64,000 bases of DNA from Kuschelorhynchus macadamiae (GCA_030620095.1 JAUTXW010000109.1:1587501-1651500); one strand, 5' to 3'; counted from the first letter of the stretch, positions 1 through 11,178 are shown. Notes: generated by a model not told the origin, from the letters alone. Program-made: numbers and translations.

Positions 1-84
1 TTTACTGAGAAGCATACATATCCAGATTTGGCTCCTGATTCTGACTCGGCATCAACCAAACGGAATTTTGCCATCGTTTCTCCT
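1..84 (-). other. Short open stretch at window edge, unassigned
   Basis: On the minus strand an ATG at 82-84 opens MAKFRLVDAESESGAKSGYV and stays open to the edge of the window. A stretch this short cannot be assigned. A weak resemblance to the ADxxxGYV portion of piggyBac transposases was considered but is not enough for a call. Confidence 0.15.
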
Positions 85-559
85 TACTGGTATTGCAAAT
101 TAAAAAGGAAATGAGGACCCTAGAAGCCAAGGGATATAAGTGGCATTTTTAAATAAATCAAGCTAAATGTGTAAATGGGCACAAAATATGCTCATCTATA
201 CAGTAGTCCAGTGGTATAGGTGATTTTCTGGTTTAGTGGCACCATATTTTACCATTTCATTTAACCACCTTATAATGTTTTATTTTGATAATAATTCACA
301 GACGAGGATTAATAATGTTTCTTGTTCAAATAAGGCTCAAGTACGTTATTTGTAGTTTTAGTATATTCCTCGGAATAGTCAATAAAATTAAATTTCTTAC
401 AAGTTATCTTTTAACACATGTTACAGAGTACATATTACTAACACATATTGAAATATTGTGTAAATTAGTGGTAGTTTAATTACAATATTTGCTGAACTTT
501 GAACTTAATTTTCTCACAATTATGTTTTATGCACTTGTATCTCTTAGCTTTTAGGCTCC

Positions 560-790
560 TCAAATATGTTAGGTGGATTTCTCCTGTTAGGTTAGCACCA
601 GACTTGTCAATAAAACTATCATTATTTGCATATTATCATTATAATAAATAATAAAAAGTGACTGGCAAGCAATTATCAGGAATATCAGCGTGGCTTTAGA
701 ATCGATTATTCGGTATCAGGTTAGCAGACAGATATTTCTGATCATTGATCATCTGGTGCTAACCTAACGGGTCAAATCCACCTAACAGAT
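560..790. mobile_element. Small inverted-repeat element (MITE-like)
   Basis: The left end GTTAGGTGGATTT plus GTTAGGTTAGCACCAGA (about 567-602) is mirrored as an inverted copy at about 745-787. This gives arms of about 35-40 bp around a 140 bp core with no coding capacity. A related fragment with GTTAGGTTAGCCCAG followed by TCGTCAATAAAACCATCATT lies near 8623-8655. The missing middle of this element in the second copy of the local duplication is a useful marker of its order of arrival. Confidence 0.5.
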
Positions 791-1567
791 CAAAAATGTA
801 TTATAAGATTGTTTCAGATCTTGATCAGGGCCCTGAAATCTACTAGGTGTACAAAAAATCATTTAAGTCGGCCAGATATAATTACCCTATTTAGAAAAAG
901 AAGTTGATTGAGTGATAAAAACCTGTATCATATTTCGGTATAAATAAATATTGATAGTTAATGAATATAATTTATAAATGTCATTATATCAGGATCAAAT
1001 TGTTAGGACTATTTTAGTATGTATTTTCAAACATTCATTTGTAACAGTGGCTTGTATTTGTGAATAGAAATTAACTTTTGACAAAATTGCTCCTGTTTTT
1101 TTAACTTTCTCTCCAACGCGTTGCCGGCGGTGCAGCGTGGTTGATGACATAAGGCTTACTCTGTCAAGTAAATTATTCTTACCGAGTTTATCGATATAAA
1201 ACAAAATGCATTGTTAAGGTTCTAAACAGTTCAAAACAGAATTCCCCCTGAATAAGCCATTGAATTGTTTCTGTAACAACTATTCTAATCGTCACTCATA
1301 CTTATATGGATATTGCTTGCCTTGAGAAAGACATAGTTGTCTCAAAGGTTTCGGGACACCGTTATGGAGATTAAGTTATCAATATATTTTTGGATATATT
1401 TATATTTTTAATAATATTACAAAAGATAATAAATCTGTCTATATAAAAATATAATGAAAGACGAAAGTAACATTTTGTTAAATTTTTAAGGCAGAAAAGA
1501 AGTATATTGTTTTCTCAAGGCTCTTGCCAATCTGAGAACCAAAACGGTGATTGATAAAAAAAACTGT

Positions 1568-1568
<1 letters not shown>

Positions 1569-1607
<39 letters not shown>

Positions 1608-1632
1608 GCACAAAATATGCTCATCTATACAG

Positions 1633-1705
<73 letters not shown>
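1569..1705. repeat. (TA)n microsatellites, two tracts
   Basis: Pure TA tracts of about 36 bp (1569-1605) and about 70 bp (1637-1705) flank a 30 bp piece of the duplicated local sequence. Confidence 0.95.
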
Positions 1706-1706
<1 letters not shown>

Positions 1707-2418
1707 CTTACAAGTTATCTTTTAACACATTTACAGAGTACATATTACTAACACATATTGAAATATTGTGTATAGTTTAATTACAATATATATATATATT
1801 TTATTATGTATATCCTTGTCAATAAAACTATCATTATTTCATATTATCATTATAATAAATAATAAAAAGTATATATCTGAATAAGAACTTTAGTATATTG
1901 CTGACGATATTTCGCCAAAATCAAAAATGTATTATAAGCATTGTTTTCTTGATCAGGGCCCTGAAATCTACTAGGTGTACAAAAAATCATTTAAGTCCGA
2001 TATAATTACCCTATTTAGAAAAAGAAGTTGTTGGTGATAAAAACCTGTATCATATTTCGGTATAAATAAATATTGATAGTTTGAATATAATTTATAAATG
2101 TCATTATATCAGGATCAAATTGTTAGGACTATTTTAGTATGTATTTTCAAACATTCATTTGTAACAGTGGCCGAAGAAATTAACTTTTGACAAAATTGCT
2201 CCTGTTTTTTTAACTTTCTCTGCGCAGGCGTTGGATCGTTATTCAAGTATTGTTTTCGGGATGATATAAAACAAAATGCATTGTTGTTGTTGCGCTAATT
2301 GCCATTGAATTGTTTCTGCGATTTTAGATTTGTCTATTATTGTCTTCCATACTGTTGGATATATTTATATTTTTTAATGATTCGTCCCATTTTGTTTTAT
2401 TTAAATCACCTTGCTTTT

Positions 2419-2419
<1 letters not shown>

Positions 2420-2494
<75 letters not shown>
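2420..2494. repeat. (TA)n microsatellite inside Penelope copy 1
   Basis: A 75 bp TA tract sits between two blocks that are contiguous in Penelope copy 2 (around 5120). It has therefore expanded within, or been inserted into, the 3' part of the element. Confidence 0.9.
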
Positions 2495-2495
<1 letters not shown>

Positions 2496-4859
2496 TTCTC
2501 GGATTATTCTGGTCTTATAATGTTCTATATTCGCCAAAATCGCAATCTCCCTACACCCATCGAAATTTATTTTATGGCCGGTTTCCTGATGATGTAGGAA
2601 TAAAGCTGAGATTGTTTGTTTATTTCTGATGCTGAGTTTATGCTCTTCCACTCTTGCTGATATTCGCCTGTTAGTTTGCCCTACGTACAACTTTTCACAG
2701 TCCTGGCACGGAATACTGTACACTCCGTGGTTTTCCAGTTTGATTTTATCTTTTGGGTTTCCAGTAGTTTACCTATAGTTATTTGTGGCTTGTATATTGT
2801 TTGTATGTTGTGTTTCCTCAGAATTCTTCCGATTCTGTCTGTTGTGCCTTTTACATATGGTAAGACTACTCGTTGCTTTCCCGGTTCATATTTTTTGTTG
2901 TTCGTTGTTCGGGAAACTTGTGCATTAATAGCTTTCTCTATGGTGCGATTTGTGTAGCCATTTTTCTTTAAAGCACTAGATATTACCTTAAGTTCGTTTT
3001 GTCTCGTCTGTGTTTCAGTTAGTCGCACGGATCTAGATATTAGAGTATTTGCCACAGCTTGAATTTGTGCTGGGTGATGATGTGATTTTGCATTTAAATA
3101 TCTGTCTGTATGTGTTGGTTTTCTATACACGGTGTATTCGAAATGTCCGTTATGTAGTTTTATGACCAAAACATCTAAAAATGGTAGTTTGTTGTTTTCC
3201 TCTAACTCTAGAGTAAATTGTATTCTGGGGTGGATTGAATTTACGTGAGTCAGAAATTTTTCGAGCTCTGCATGACCATGTTGCCATATAATAAATATGT
3301 CATCCACATAACGAATCCATAATTTGGGTTTTAAACTTGCTTTCTCAAGAGTTTCTTTCTCGAAGTATATCATAAATAAATTCGCGACTACTGGTGATAG
3401 CGAGGACCCCATTGGAGCACCATCCATTTGTTTATACATTTGCCCGTTGAAAGAAAAATAAGTATTTTTGAGGCAATGCTCCGAGAGTTCTATTATATGT
3501 GCCTGGAAATCCTCGTTCATAGCAATCTTGTCCAATGCTTCGTCGATGGGAATACTGGGATATAACGATTTGACATCTAGGCTTGCTATGATGTCGTTTT
3601 TTTCAAGGACGATATCTCGTATAATTCGAGTGAAATGCTCCGAGTTTTTTACAAATGAATCAGCTTTTTCTACAGTTGGTTGCATAATTTCAGAAAGGTA
3701 TTTCTCCAGTTTTTGTAGCGGCGAATTAACAGCACTAACAATAGGTCTGATAGGCGCGCCTGGTTTGTGTATTTTTGGTAAACCATAGAGTTTAGGACAT
3801 CTGCTCGACTTTTCCCGTGGTATGATTTTTTGTCGAATTTCGGGGATTATTGGTGAACTTTTTATTTTATTTTTAGTTGTTTTTTCTAGGTACGTTGTCG
3901 GGTCCCTTGGAACAGGCCTATAACAATTGTCTTGTAGGATATCCTGCATTTTTTGTACGTAATCTTGAGTATTCATAACCACAGTTGCGTTTCCTTTATC
4001 TGCTGGAAGGATTGTGATGTTTTTATTTTTTCGGAGGTTTATTAGGGCCCTTTGTTCAGTGGCATTTAGGTTTTGTTTTGGTGTTTTGCTTGATCTTAAA
4101 ATTCTTGCCACCTCTTGTCGAATCTCCTCTGCTTTTGTTTCTTCAGAGGAGTCAAGGACAGCTTCCACTCCAGCTATTATTTCTTCTTTAGGGATTTCCT
4201 TAGGAGATATCGCAAAATTAAAACCCTTACTAAGTACGGATTTTTCACTTTCTGAGAGACTGTAGGATGATATATTATGTACTAATTTATCGACGTCTAC
4301 TGACGATCTTTGTGGCTGGCTCGACTTTCTTAGAAGATTGTCATACTTTTTCGAAAGTTTATCTGTCTTAATATTCTTATTTGTTTCTGTTCGCCAAAAA
4401 GCCAAAGTTTCTATGCGATTCCACAATAAAGGGTGAATGATGTTACTTAGTTTGAGGTGTAACTTTAAAAGTTCTTTCTCTGTCTCGGCTAGTTGTTTTC
4501 TAGTTAGTTTGATGGATTTGTTCTTTTAATAACGCCTTACTAGCATTTTGAAGTATTGTGTTAGTTTTTCTAGTTTTAGCATGATAAGACAACCGTGTAA
4601 AAGTAGGAAGTAAATCGCTGTCACGACACTTAATTTGAAAGGTTAGATCACATAAAAGATTAGTTTTCTTACCTCTCAGTCTCTCATACATCTTGATTGT
4701 CTTGAAAATCTCCTCCCCGTAGAGGTGTATAGTGTTGATTTTTACTCCTTCACGGATGGAAAAATACAATGTGTTTTCATTCCGGGTGTACATCCGTTCA
4801 TTACTGTCGTTCTGAAAAGAACAGTTTTGCTGACGTTTCGCCAAAATCACATTTGGCAT
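2420..4859 (-). pseudogene. Penelope-like retroelement copy 1, RT plus GIY-YIG, lightly broken
   Basis: The reading direction is right to left. The N-terminal part (4859-4500) starts MPNVILAKRQQNC. A frameshift near 4503 leads into a 581-codon open frame (4426-2681), and a 1 bp deletion near 2764 relative to copy 3 shifts into the frame of 2723-2418. Visible RT motifs are SLDVKSLYPSIP (motif A), GAPMGSSLSPVVAN (motif B) and RYVDDIFIIW (catalytic YVDD). The C-terminal endonuclease has YSIPCQDCEKLYVGQTNRR with the downstream R and EH, i.e. a GIY-YIG domain with a CxxC just before it. RT plus C-terminal GIY-YIG is the hallmark of the EN+ Penelope/Poseidon group. Motifs A to C and the endonuclease core are intact, so the damage looks recent. 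The 3' end is interrupted by a TA tract. Confidence 0.9.
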
Positions 4860-6001
4860 TTTCGAAGCTTTCTTTCTCGCGTCCGAATAGAGACTGAAGT
4901 GTTGGTGACTGCGACGCTTCCTTTTATACCCCCACTCGGGGCCGAAGGTTATATCTGCGCAGGCGTTGGTCGTTATTTATGTTTTCGGGATGGTGCTGTT
5001 GTTGTTGCGCTAATTGCGCTTGAGTTTTTGCGATTTTAGATTTGTCTATTATTGTCTTCCATACTGTTGGTAGTTTTAATGATTCGTCCCTTTTATTTAA
5101 ATCACCTTGCTTTTCAATTTCTATGGCTTCTCGGATTATTCTGGTCTTATAATGTTCTATATTGGCAATCTCCCTACACCCATCGAAATTTATTTTATGG
5201 CCGGTTTCCTGATGATGTAGGAATAAAGCTGAGGTTCCTCAGAATTCTTCCGATTCTGTCTGTTGTGCCTTTTACATATGGTAAGACTACTCGTTGCTTT
5301 CCCGGTTCATATTTTTTGTTGTTCGTTGTTCGGGAAACTTGTGCATTAATAGCTTTCTCTATGGTGCGATTTGTGTAGCCATTTTTCTTTAAAGCACTAG
5401 ATATTACCTTAAGTTCGTTTTGTCTCGTCTGTGTTTCAGTTAGTCGCACGGATCTAGATAGTATTTGCCACAGCTTGAATTTGTGCTGGGTGATGATGTG
5501 ATTTTGCATTTAAATATCTGTCTGTATGTGTTGGTTCTCTATACACGGTGTATTCGAAATGTCCGTTATGTAGTTTTGTGACCAAAACATCTAAAAATGG
5601 TAGTTTGTTGTTTTCCTCTAACTCTAGAGTAAATTGTATTCTGGGGTGGATTTAATTTACGTGAGTCAGAAATTTTTCGAGCTCTGCATGACCATGTTGC
5701 CATATAATAAATATGTCATCCACATAACGAATCCATAATTTGGGTTTTAAACTTGCTTTCTCAAGAGCTTCTTTCTCGAAGTATATCATAAATAAATTCG
5801 CGACTACTGGTGATAGCGAGGACCCCATTGGAGCACCATCCATTTGTTTATACATTTGCCCGTTGAAAGAAAAATAAGTATTTTTGAGGCAATGCTCCGA
5901 GAGTTCTATTATATGTGCCTGGAAATCCTCGTTCATAGCAATCTTGTCCAATGCTTCGTCGATGGGAATACTGGGATATAACTATATCTCGTATAATTCG
6001 A
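4860..6001 (-). pseudogene. Penelope-like copy 2, partial, internally deleted
   Basis: Same orientation as copy 1 and directly upstream of it in the sense direction, making a partial-plus-full tandem as is usual for this class. It starts inside the RT at about 6001 and carries motifs B and C (MDGAPMGSSLSPVVAN, RYVDDIFIIW). Compared with copy 1 it has lost about 55 bp over RT motif A near 5983, and about 190 bp near 5235 that encode the GIY-YIG core, so it cannot be autonomous. It ends with the RYNLRPRVGV-like C-terminus and a TATA box (4921-4928) that faces copy 1. Confidence 0.85.
4890..4930 (-). promoter_or_regulatory. TATA box and start region upstream of Penelope copy 1
   Basis: On the minus strand TATAAAAG (4921-4928) is followed about 25 bp later by an initiator-like TTCAGTCTC, then by the ATG of the copy 1 N-terminus at 4857-4859. 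The same arrangement occurs at copy 3. The promoter therefore sits at the end of one tandem unit and would drive the next, as described for Penelope pseudo-LTRs. Confidence 0.5.
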
Positions 6002-6963
6002 GATTCGAGATATTTAAATGCAAAATCACATCATCACCCAGCACAAATTCAAGCTGTGGCAAATACTCTAATATCTAGATCCGTGCGACTAACTGAAACA
6101 CAGACGAGACAAAACGAACTTAAGGTAATATCTAGTGCTTTAAAGAAAAATGGCTACACAAATCGCACCATAGAGAAAGCTATTAATGCACAAGTTTCCC
6201 GAACAACGAACAACAAAAAATATGAACCGGGAAAGCAACGAGTAGTCTTACCATATGTAAAAAGCACAACAGACAGAATCGGAAGAATTCTGAGGAAACA
6301 CAACATACAAACAATACACAAGCCACAAACAACTATAGGTAAACTACTCGGAAACCCAAAAGATAAAATCAAACTGGAAAACCACGGAGTGTACAGTATT
6401 CCGTGCCAGGACTGTGAAAAGTTGTACGTAGGGCAAACTAACAGGCGAATATCAGCAAGAGTGGAAGAGCATAAACTCAGCATCAGAAATAAACAAACAA
6501 CCTCAGCTTTATTTCTACATCATCAGGAAACCGGCCATAAAATAAATTTCGATGGGTGTAGGGAGATTGCCAATATAGAACATTATAAGACCAGAACAAT
6601 CCGAGAAGCCATAGAAATTGAAAAGCAAGGTGATTTAAATAAAAGAGACGAATCATTAAAACTACCAACAGTATGGAAGACAATAATAGACAAATCTAAA
6701 ATCGCAAAAACTCAAGCGCAATTAGCGCAACAACAACAGCACCATCCCGAAAACATAAATAACGACCAACCCCTGCGCAGATATAACCTTCGGCCCCGAG
6801 TGGGGGTATAAAAGGAAGCGTCCCAGTCACCAACACTTCAGTCTCTATTCGGACGCGAGAAAGAAAGCTTCGAAAATGCCAAATGTGATTTTGGCGAAAC
6901 GTCAGCAAAACTGTTCTTTTCAGAACGACAGTAATGAACGGATGTACACCCGGAATGAAAACA
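6002..6963 (+). pseudogene. Penelope-like copy 3, inverted, 3' half plus restart
   Basis: An open frame from about 6010 to 6811 encodes the end of the RT (RYLNAKSHHHPAQIQAVANT), the linker, an intact-looking GIY-YIG (GVYSIPCQDCEKLYVGQTNR) and the C-terminus RRYNLRPRVGV with a stop. After 60 bp carrying a TATA box comes ATGCCAAATGTG at 6874, i.e. the start of a following unit, which is cut off by a TA tract at 6964. This copy points away from copies 1 and 2. It is collinear with copy 2 in inverted orientation, making a palindrome with its centre near 6001. Confidence 0.85.
6806..6846 (+). promoter_or_regulatory. TATA box and initiator in Penelope pseudo-LTR
   Basis: GTATAAAAGGAAGC follows the stop codon of the GIY-YIG frame directly, with CACTTCAGTCTC about 25 bp downstream as the likely start site, and the next ATG at 6874. 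It mirrors 4890-4930. Confidence 0.5.
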
Positions 6964-6964
6964 C

Positions 6965-6999
<35 letters not shown>
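6964..6999. repeat. (TA)n microsatellite
   Basis: A TA tract of about 36 bp lies exactly where Penelope copy 3 is truncated. Confidence 0.95.
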
Positions 7000-7001
<2 letters not shown>

Positions 7002-8959
7002 CAAACCTAACCAGAAGATAATACAAGAAAATGGAAATGATATTTTCACCAAATAAGAGTGTGTAGGTAAATCTACCAATTAGCAAACTTTTGATGAGAT
7101 AGAAATTTCCAGTATGGTAGATATTAATGAGTCAAGAAAAACTGGGTCTTTGAATAGAAAGGCATGTTATGAACAACAGCTTCATGAGGCTAGTGAAAGT
7201 ACGTTAATATCTAAAGCGGTCAATTTAAATAAAAGTCATTTTAAGTAAAAGTTACTTAAAAAGTAATAAGTGCTATATTATAACTGTGTATGTACCTAAT
7301 CGTCGGTCTCAACTTGACGTTGTTCACAGCCGTTAAAGTATTTAAGATCAATTTTAATTTCTTTCTTAGATATTCTGGTACAGGATTATTATTTTTTAAG
7401 CATGTTTGAAATGAGAGTATAAAACTTAGTTTTTTTATACTATCCGTAATTGTAAGCCTGTAGTTAATGTTTCTAGTATTCTGATAAGAAGTAGCTCTCT
7501 GTTGAACTTTGTTGATACCACATGAATTACCTATTTTGTTTTTTGAAACACAAAACGATGATATGAAATCAATATAATTTTTTTATATTTTATTAGCTTT
7601 TAGTTATTTATGTACCAAATTTATTGTTATGGATACACTTTTTCAATAAAAAAAAATCTTTTTCAAAACCTTCGCATTTTTTGATCGCAGTCAGTTTTTT
7701 AACATTTTCGGTTACAAACGGTACTATTACTGAGAAAATCTTTATAATTAGAATTAAATCATTTAACACAAATACATCGGTACCTCTAAAAGATTTATTT
7801 TAACTATTTGCTACCTGTAAGTCCTTTCTTGGCACCACCTATATATATTAGTTTAGCATTATAACTTGATAATCGTAACAATAACTATTTTTCTCGATCT
7901 GTGTTTTTTTTAAAATAATTAATAATAGCTGTTGCTAATAGGTCTAAATCTAAATTTTGTCTTAATTATAAATAGTTATATTACACATTCAAAAATATTT
8001 GGAAACAGTTCTTTCTGATTTTTTTTCATTTAAACAAATGCAAACTACTAGGAATTATATTGCTCATATATCAAAGAATATTCTTGCGTCGTAACGAATC
8101 CACGTATTTGTAGTTTTTTTTTAATTTTAAATGATAGCCCATGGTATATAGAATAGATAAAAAGGAAAACTCGTAACATTTCTCACTTTTTTAAACCAAT
8201 AATCACCAGTTTATTCTTCTTCTTATTCTTCTATCCTATTTATAAAGTTTACTGTAGTTTTATGCTTGTGTGCCATTACAAAATACTAAAAAAACAATTT
8301 TCACTAACTTTCAGGGAAAATAAAACATAAATAACTATATTTTGTGTTTATATTTCTAAATGACTTTTAAAAATAACAGTTTATTTCACATACAGAACAG
8401 AAGGGAATTGTCAAGTCTTAAATGTCAAATGCGACAAATGTAGACAGTGTTGCCATGTGGCAAGCAGATTTTCAAACAGTGTTAATTTTGATTAGCTTAG
8501 GATTGGTTAGGTTTGTGGCAAAGAAAGCGCACGATAGCACGCCAACAAACTTTCGGGTCTATATTAAAAACAAAGGTTTTTTTTAACGAAACCTATATTG
8601 TTCGGTGAATATGTCTCGTTAGCGTTAGGTTAGCCCAGGCTCGTCAATAAAACCATCATTAAAGCCTGTGGCATATATTTCCAGAAAATCAGGTGAGTTT
8701 GGCAATAGTGCACATATCTTTGTTCATTAATTTTGCACAAATCATCATAATAGAGAGTTTTTGCATAGAAAAGTAGTGAAATTTCCAAACATTTTAGAAT
8801 TTTTTTTCGAGGAAAAAGTGGGAAATGTTACGAGTTTTTACTTTTAATCTAATCTATAGCCCATAGGCTATCATTTAATATTAAAAATAACTAAAAATGC
8901 GTGGCATCTTTAACGACACAAGAATCTACAAATAATATAATATTCTTATTAGGGCTCAA
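7000..8959. other. AT-rich stretch, no gene seen
   Basis: No sustained reading frame in either strand. A fragment related to the 560-790 MITE end lies at about 8623-8655. The rest shows only A/T homopolymer runs. Confidence 0.5.
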
Positions 8960-9105
8960 AAAACTAAATCGAGATGGTTATGATAAGACGTATTATATCT
9001 TCAAAATATTTTTTCCTTTTAAACCCAGTTAGCGTTTGCAACTGACGTAACTCATATTCTTCATGAAACCGATTCGGCAAAAGTTTTACCAAATATGTCA
9101 CCTGA
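8960..9105 (-). other. Possible terminal exon, unassigned
   Basis: A T-rich tract ending TTTTCAG at 9106-9112 precedes an open stretch reading VTYLVKLLPNRFHEEYELRQ and ending in a TAG about 45 codons later. It has the look of a terminal exon on the same strand as the B4GAT1-like gene. Its phase does not fit exon 6, because joining them would give an immediate TGA. I do not recognise the peptide. It may be chance, an alternative last exon, or part of a transposon. Confidence 0.2.
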
Positions 9106-9112
9106 AAACATA

Positions 9113-10031
9113 ACATAAGACATTGAAAATGAGTAGCAAGTAGCATAGAAACGTTTCTATTAATTCTCCCATTTTACTGTCCGGACACCTGAGTTCTTTT
9201 TCTTAACCTTACCATGTCAAATAGAATTTTCGTTCTTTTTTATTAATTTTGATCTAAAAGATCTTTTTTATCAGTTGTTGATAGTTTCAAAGCTTCAAAA
9301 ATCAACAAAACAAATAAACCTATTTATAGCATTTAAAGTATACTATAATTGCGTGTTACCTTTTTCAGTAACTTCAGTAATAATTTTTTTCATATGGCTG
9401 ACCTTGTTCAAGTAATCTTAATTGACATGTCAGCTTAATTTATAAAATTATAAATCAAAATGTAAACTATTTTATAGTATCCTACCATATAGGAACAAAC
9501 ACTAGCAAGTAAATTACTATGTGAAAATTCGTAAAATTCGCTAAAAAATAAAAAAGTTGGGTTAAGTTGTGATTTCGTTAAGTTGTGAAACGTCAAACGT
9601 CAGTAGTATTTAGGCGTAATGTAAAGTTAAAGAACTTTATAGTTATAAAGCAATATAGTATAAAGTTAAGCGCTAAAGCAAAAGTTCGCGAAAGCTTGTA
9701 TTTACAACTTAGAAAAATAAAAATGTTCCATGAACCCATCTTTGGTTAAGCACGACATTAATAAGTTAACTGATTCTATCAGGACACGTTAATTTGACAC
9801 TGGGGGCAAAAACAAATTCATTGTCACGTTCCTGTCATTTTGTTAAACCATGTTGTTGCGTTCTAGTCTCTAAAAGGTGGGGCTGCGGCGGCAACTGCGG
9901 GCTTGCCCCCGGCAATAAATTCGGTGGCTTGAAGCGGCTTTGCCGAAAAACCTTTTAGGACTGCGAAATGGGTTGTTTTAGCCGGATATCCAATTATATA
10001 TTCTACTGGGATACCCGGCCCGAAAAATTAT
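9113..10031. other. No gene; one GC-rich hairpin
   Basis: Mostly unrecognised AT-rich DNA. At 9873-9955 a strikingly GC-rich block (GGGGCTGCGGCGG, GCTTGCCCCCGG) is bracketed by CTAAAAGGT and ACCTTTTAG, which are inverted copies of one another. Confidence 0.5.
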
Positions 10032-10414
10032 TAAAAACAAAAAACAGAAAAGGAGACGCAGGCTCTGGGTACGCCCTAGTTTAACAAGAACGTATATAGT
10101 GGCACTGAACTTTCAAATTATTTAAAAAGAAATGATGTTGATTTAGTTCCTGGAGTGCAATAGATTTTGAGGAATTACTCTGCTTAATCGGACCTAGAAT
10201 TGCAAAGTGTAATACCAACTACAGCGATGCTATAACAACTACAGAACGCTTGGCAGTAACTTTGCGATATTTAGGCTCAAGAGCTTCATTCGTTAGTCTT
10301 AGTTACACTTCCGAGATGTCAAAGCAAATAATTACAGGTATTATACCCGAGATGTACCAATCTATAATAAATGCTCTACAGGACCAGTCATTCAAACATT
10401 CTAAATATGGATAA
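10032..10414 (+). pseudogene. PIF/Harbinger transposase, N-terminal fragment
   Basis: Two pieces are recognisable. A basic stretch RRRRLWVRP at about 10050-10080 resembles the R-R-x-W-V-R-P motif near the start of Harbinger transposases. Then, after a stop and frame change, 10163-10414 reads DFEELLCLIGPRIAK, ITTTERLAVTLRYLGS, SEMSKQIITGIIPE and ends in TAA. F-x-x-L-L-x-x-I-G-P followed by E-R-L-A-V-T-L-R-x-L is the helix-turn-helix part of the family. The DDE catalytic half is absent. Confidence 0.75.
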
Positions 10415-11172
10415 GCAAACCACTTACTTTTATCTGTGCCTGATTTTTTTAAGTCTATTTTTTTCTTTTCTCTATAGAAACAACTGATAAAATTTTTCAG
10501 CTTTCTTTCAACGATTTTTTTTAATTTCTATTTTTGTAGTTTTCAACAAATTCCACAAATGCCAAGAGATTTTCATTTATTCATTCCATACTAGCTTCGA
10601 GTAGGCTTTGCATTACAAAAAACGGTTTTGCTCGAAGTATTTCTTTAAATATATCTTCCATATATCCAGTGGCTTATGCCGGCGGCACTGGCCGACGGGG
10701 TAGCCCACTTTGGTGAAGCCACACCTTAATGTGTTAATAACTTAAATGTCCGACTAGTTTTTTATTGACAAATAATGACATTATGTCAAAGTCAGTTAAA
10801 TAAGAAAAAACGCCATAGGGCGTTATTATAAAAACATAACGCCCTAGGACGTCATAAATAATAATTAAATAAGAAATAACTCCCTAGGGCATTGAACATG
10901 ATAATTTGGTTTATTACTATTAAAACTAGATTTTAAATTAGTGACAATGTTGATCATATGATACTTTAAACGTGTTTAGAATCCATATCGATCGGTATAT
11001 TCTAATCAGCATAAGGTCTCAGAAATGTCCATACTCGTGGTACTATGTTTTTATCTGTATCTACTCAAAGTGTCTTTTCTCAAAGGATTATATTTTTATT
11101 ACTGTTAGTATTTGACTATTGGTTGATTAAATTATTCAATACCACTAAAAAAATTCCGAAAATTTAATTGAA
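10415..11172. repeat. Non-coding stretch with three short palindromes
   Basis: No gene seen. Near 10808-10892 three related palindromic words occur: AACGCCATAGGGCGTT, AACGCCCTAGGACGT and ACTCCCTAGGGCAT, spaced about 30 and 45 bp apart. They are probably repeat-element remnants. Confidence 0.4.
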
Positions 11173-11178
11173 TATTAC

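Larger units (their letters stand above)
85..2419. repeat. Local AT-rich duplication, second copy eroded and mosaic
   Basis: Segments of 180-1410 recur in the same order at 1605-2360, including the stretches near 393-480 versus 1704-1780, 605-660 versus 1810-1868, and 781-1110 versus 1921-2218. The second copy has many small losses and two (TA)n expansions. From about 1900 it contains pieces of the adjacent Penelope-like element. No gene is visible. Confidence 0.7.

Noticed and set aside
1..84. piggyBac transposase end
   Set aside because: Only about 25 residues with a loose ADxxxGYV-like match. Too little to support the call.
1547..1780. Open frames of alternating Tyr-Ile repeats over the TA tracts (also at 2299-2629, 14223-14465 and 38550-38753)
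   Set aside because: They are translations of microsatellite DNA, not genes.
3468..4265. Plus-strand open frames opposite Penelope copy 1
   Set aside because: They are antisense shadows of the RT reading frame, with no domain of their own.
6154..7086. Minus-strand open frames over Penelope copy 3
   Set aside because: Antisense shadows of the GIY-YIG frame and the TA tract.
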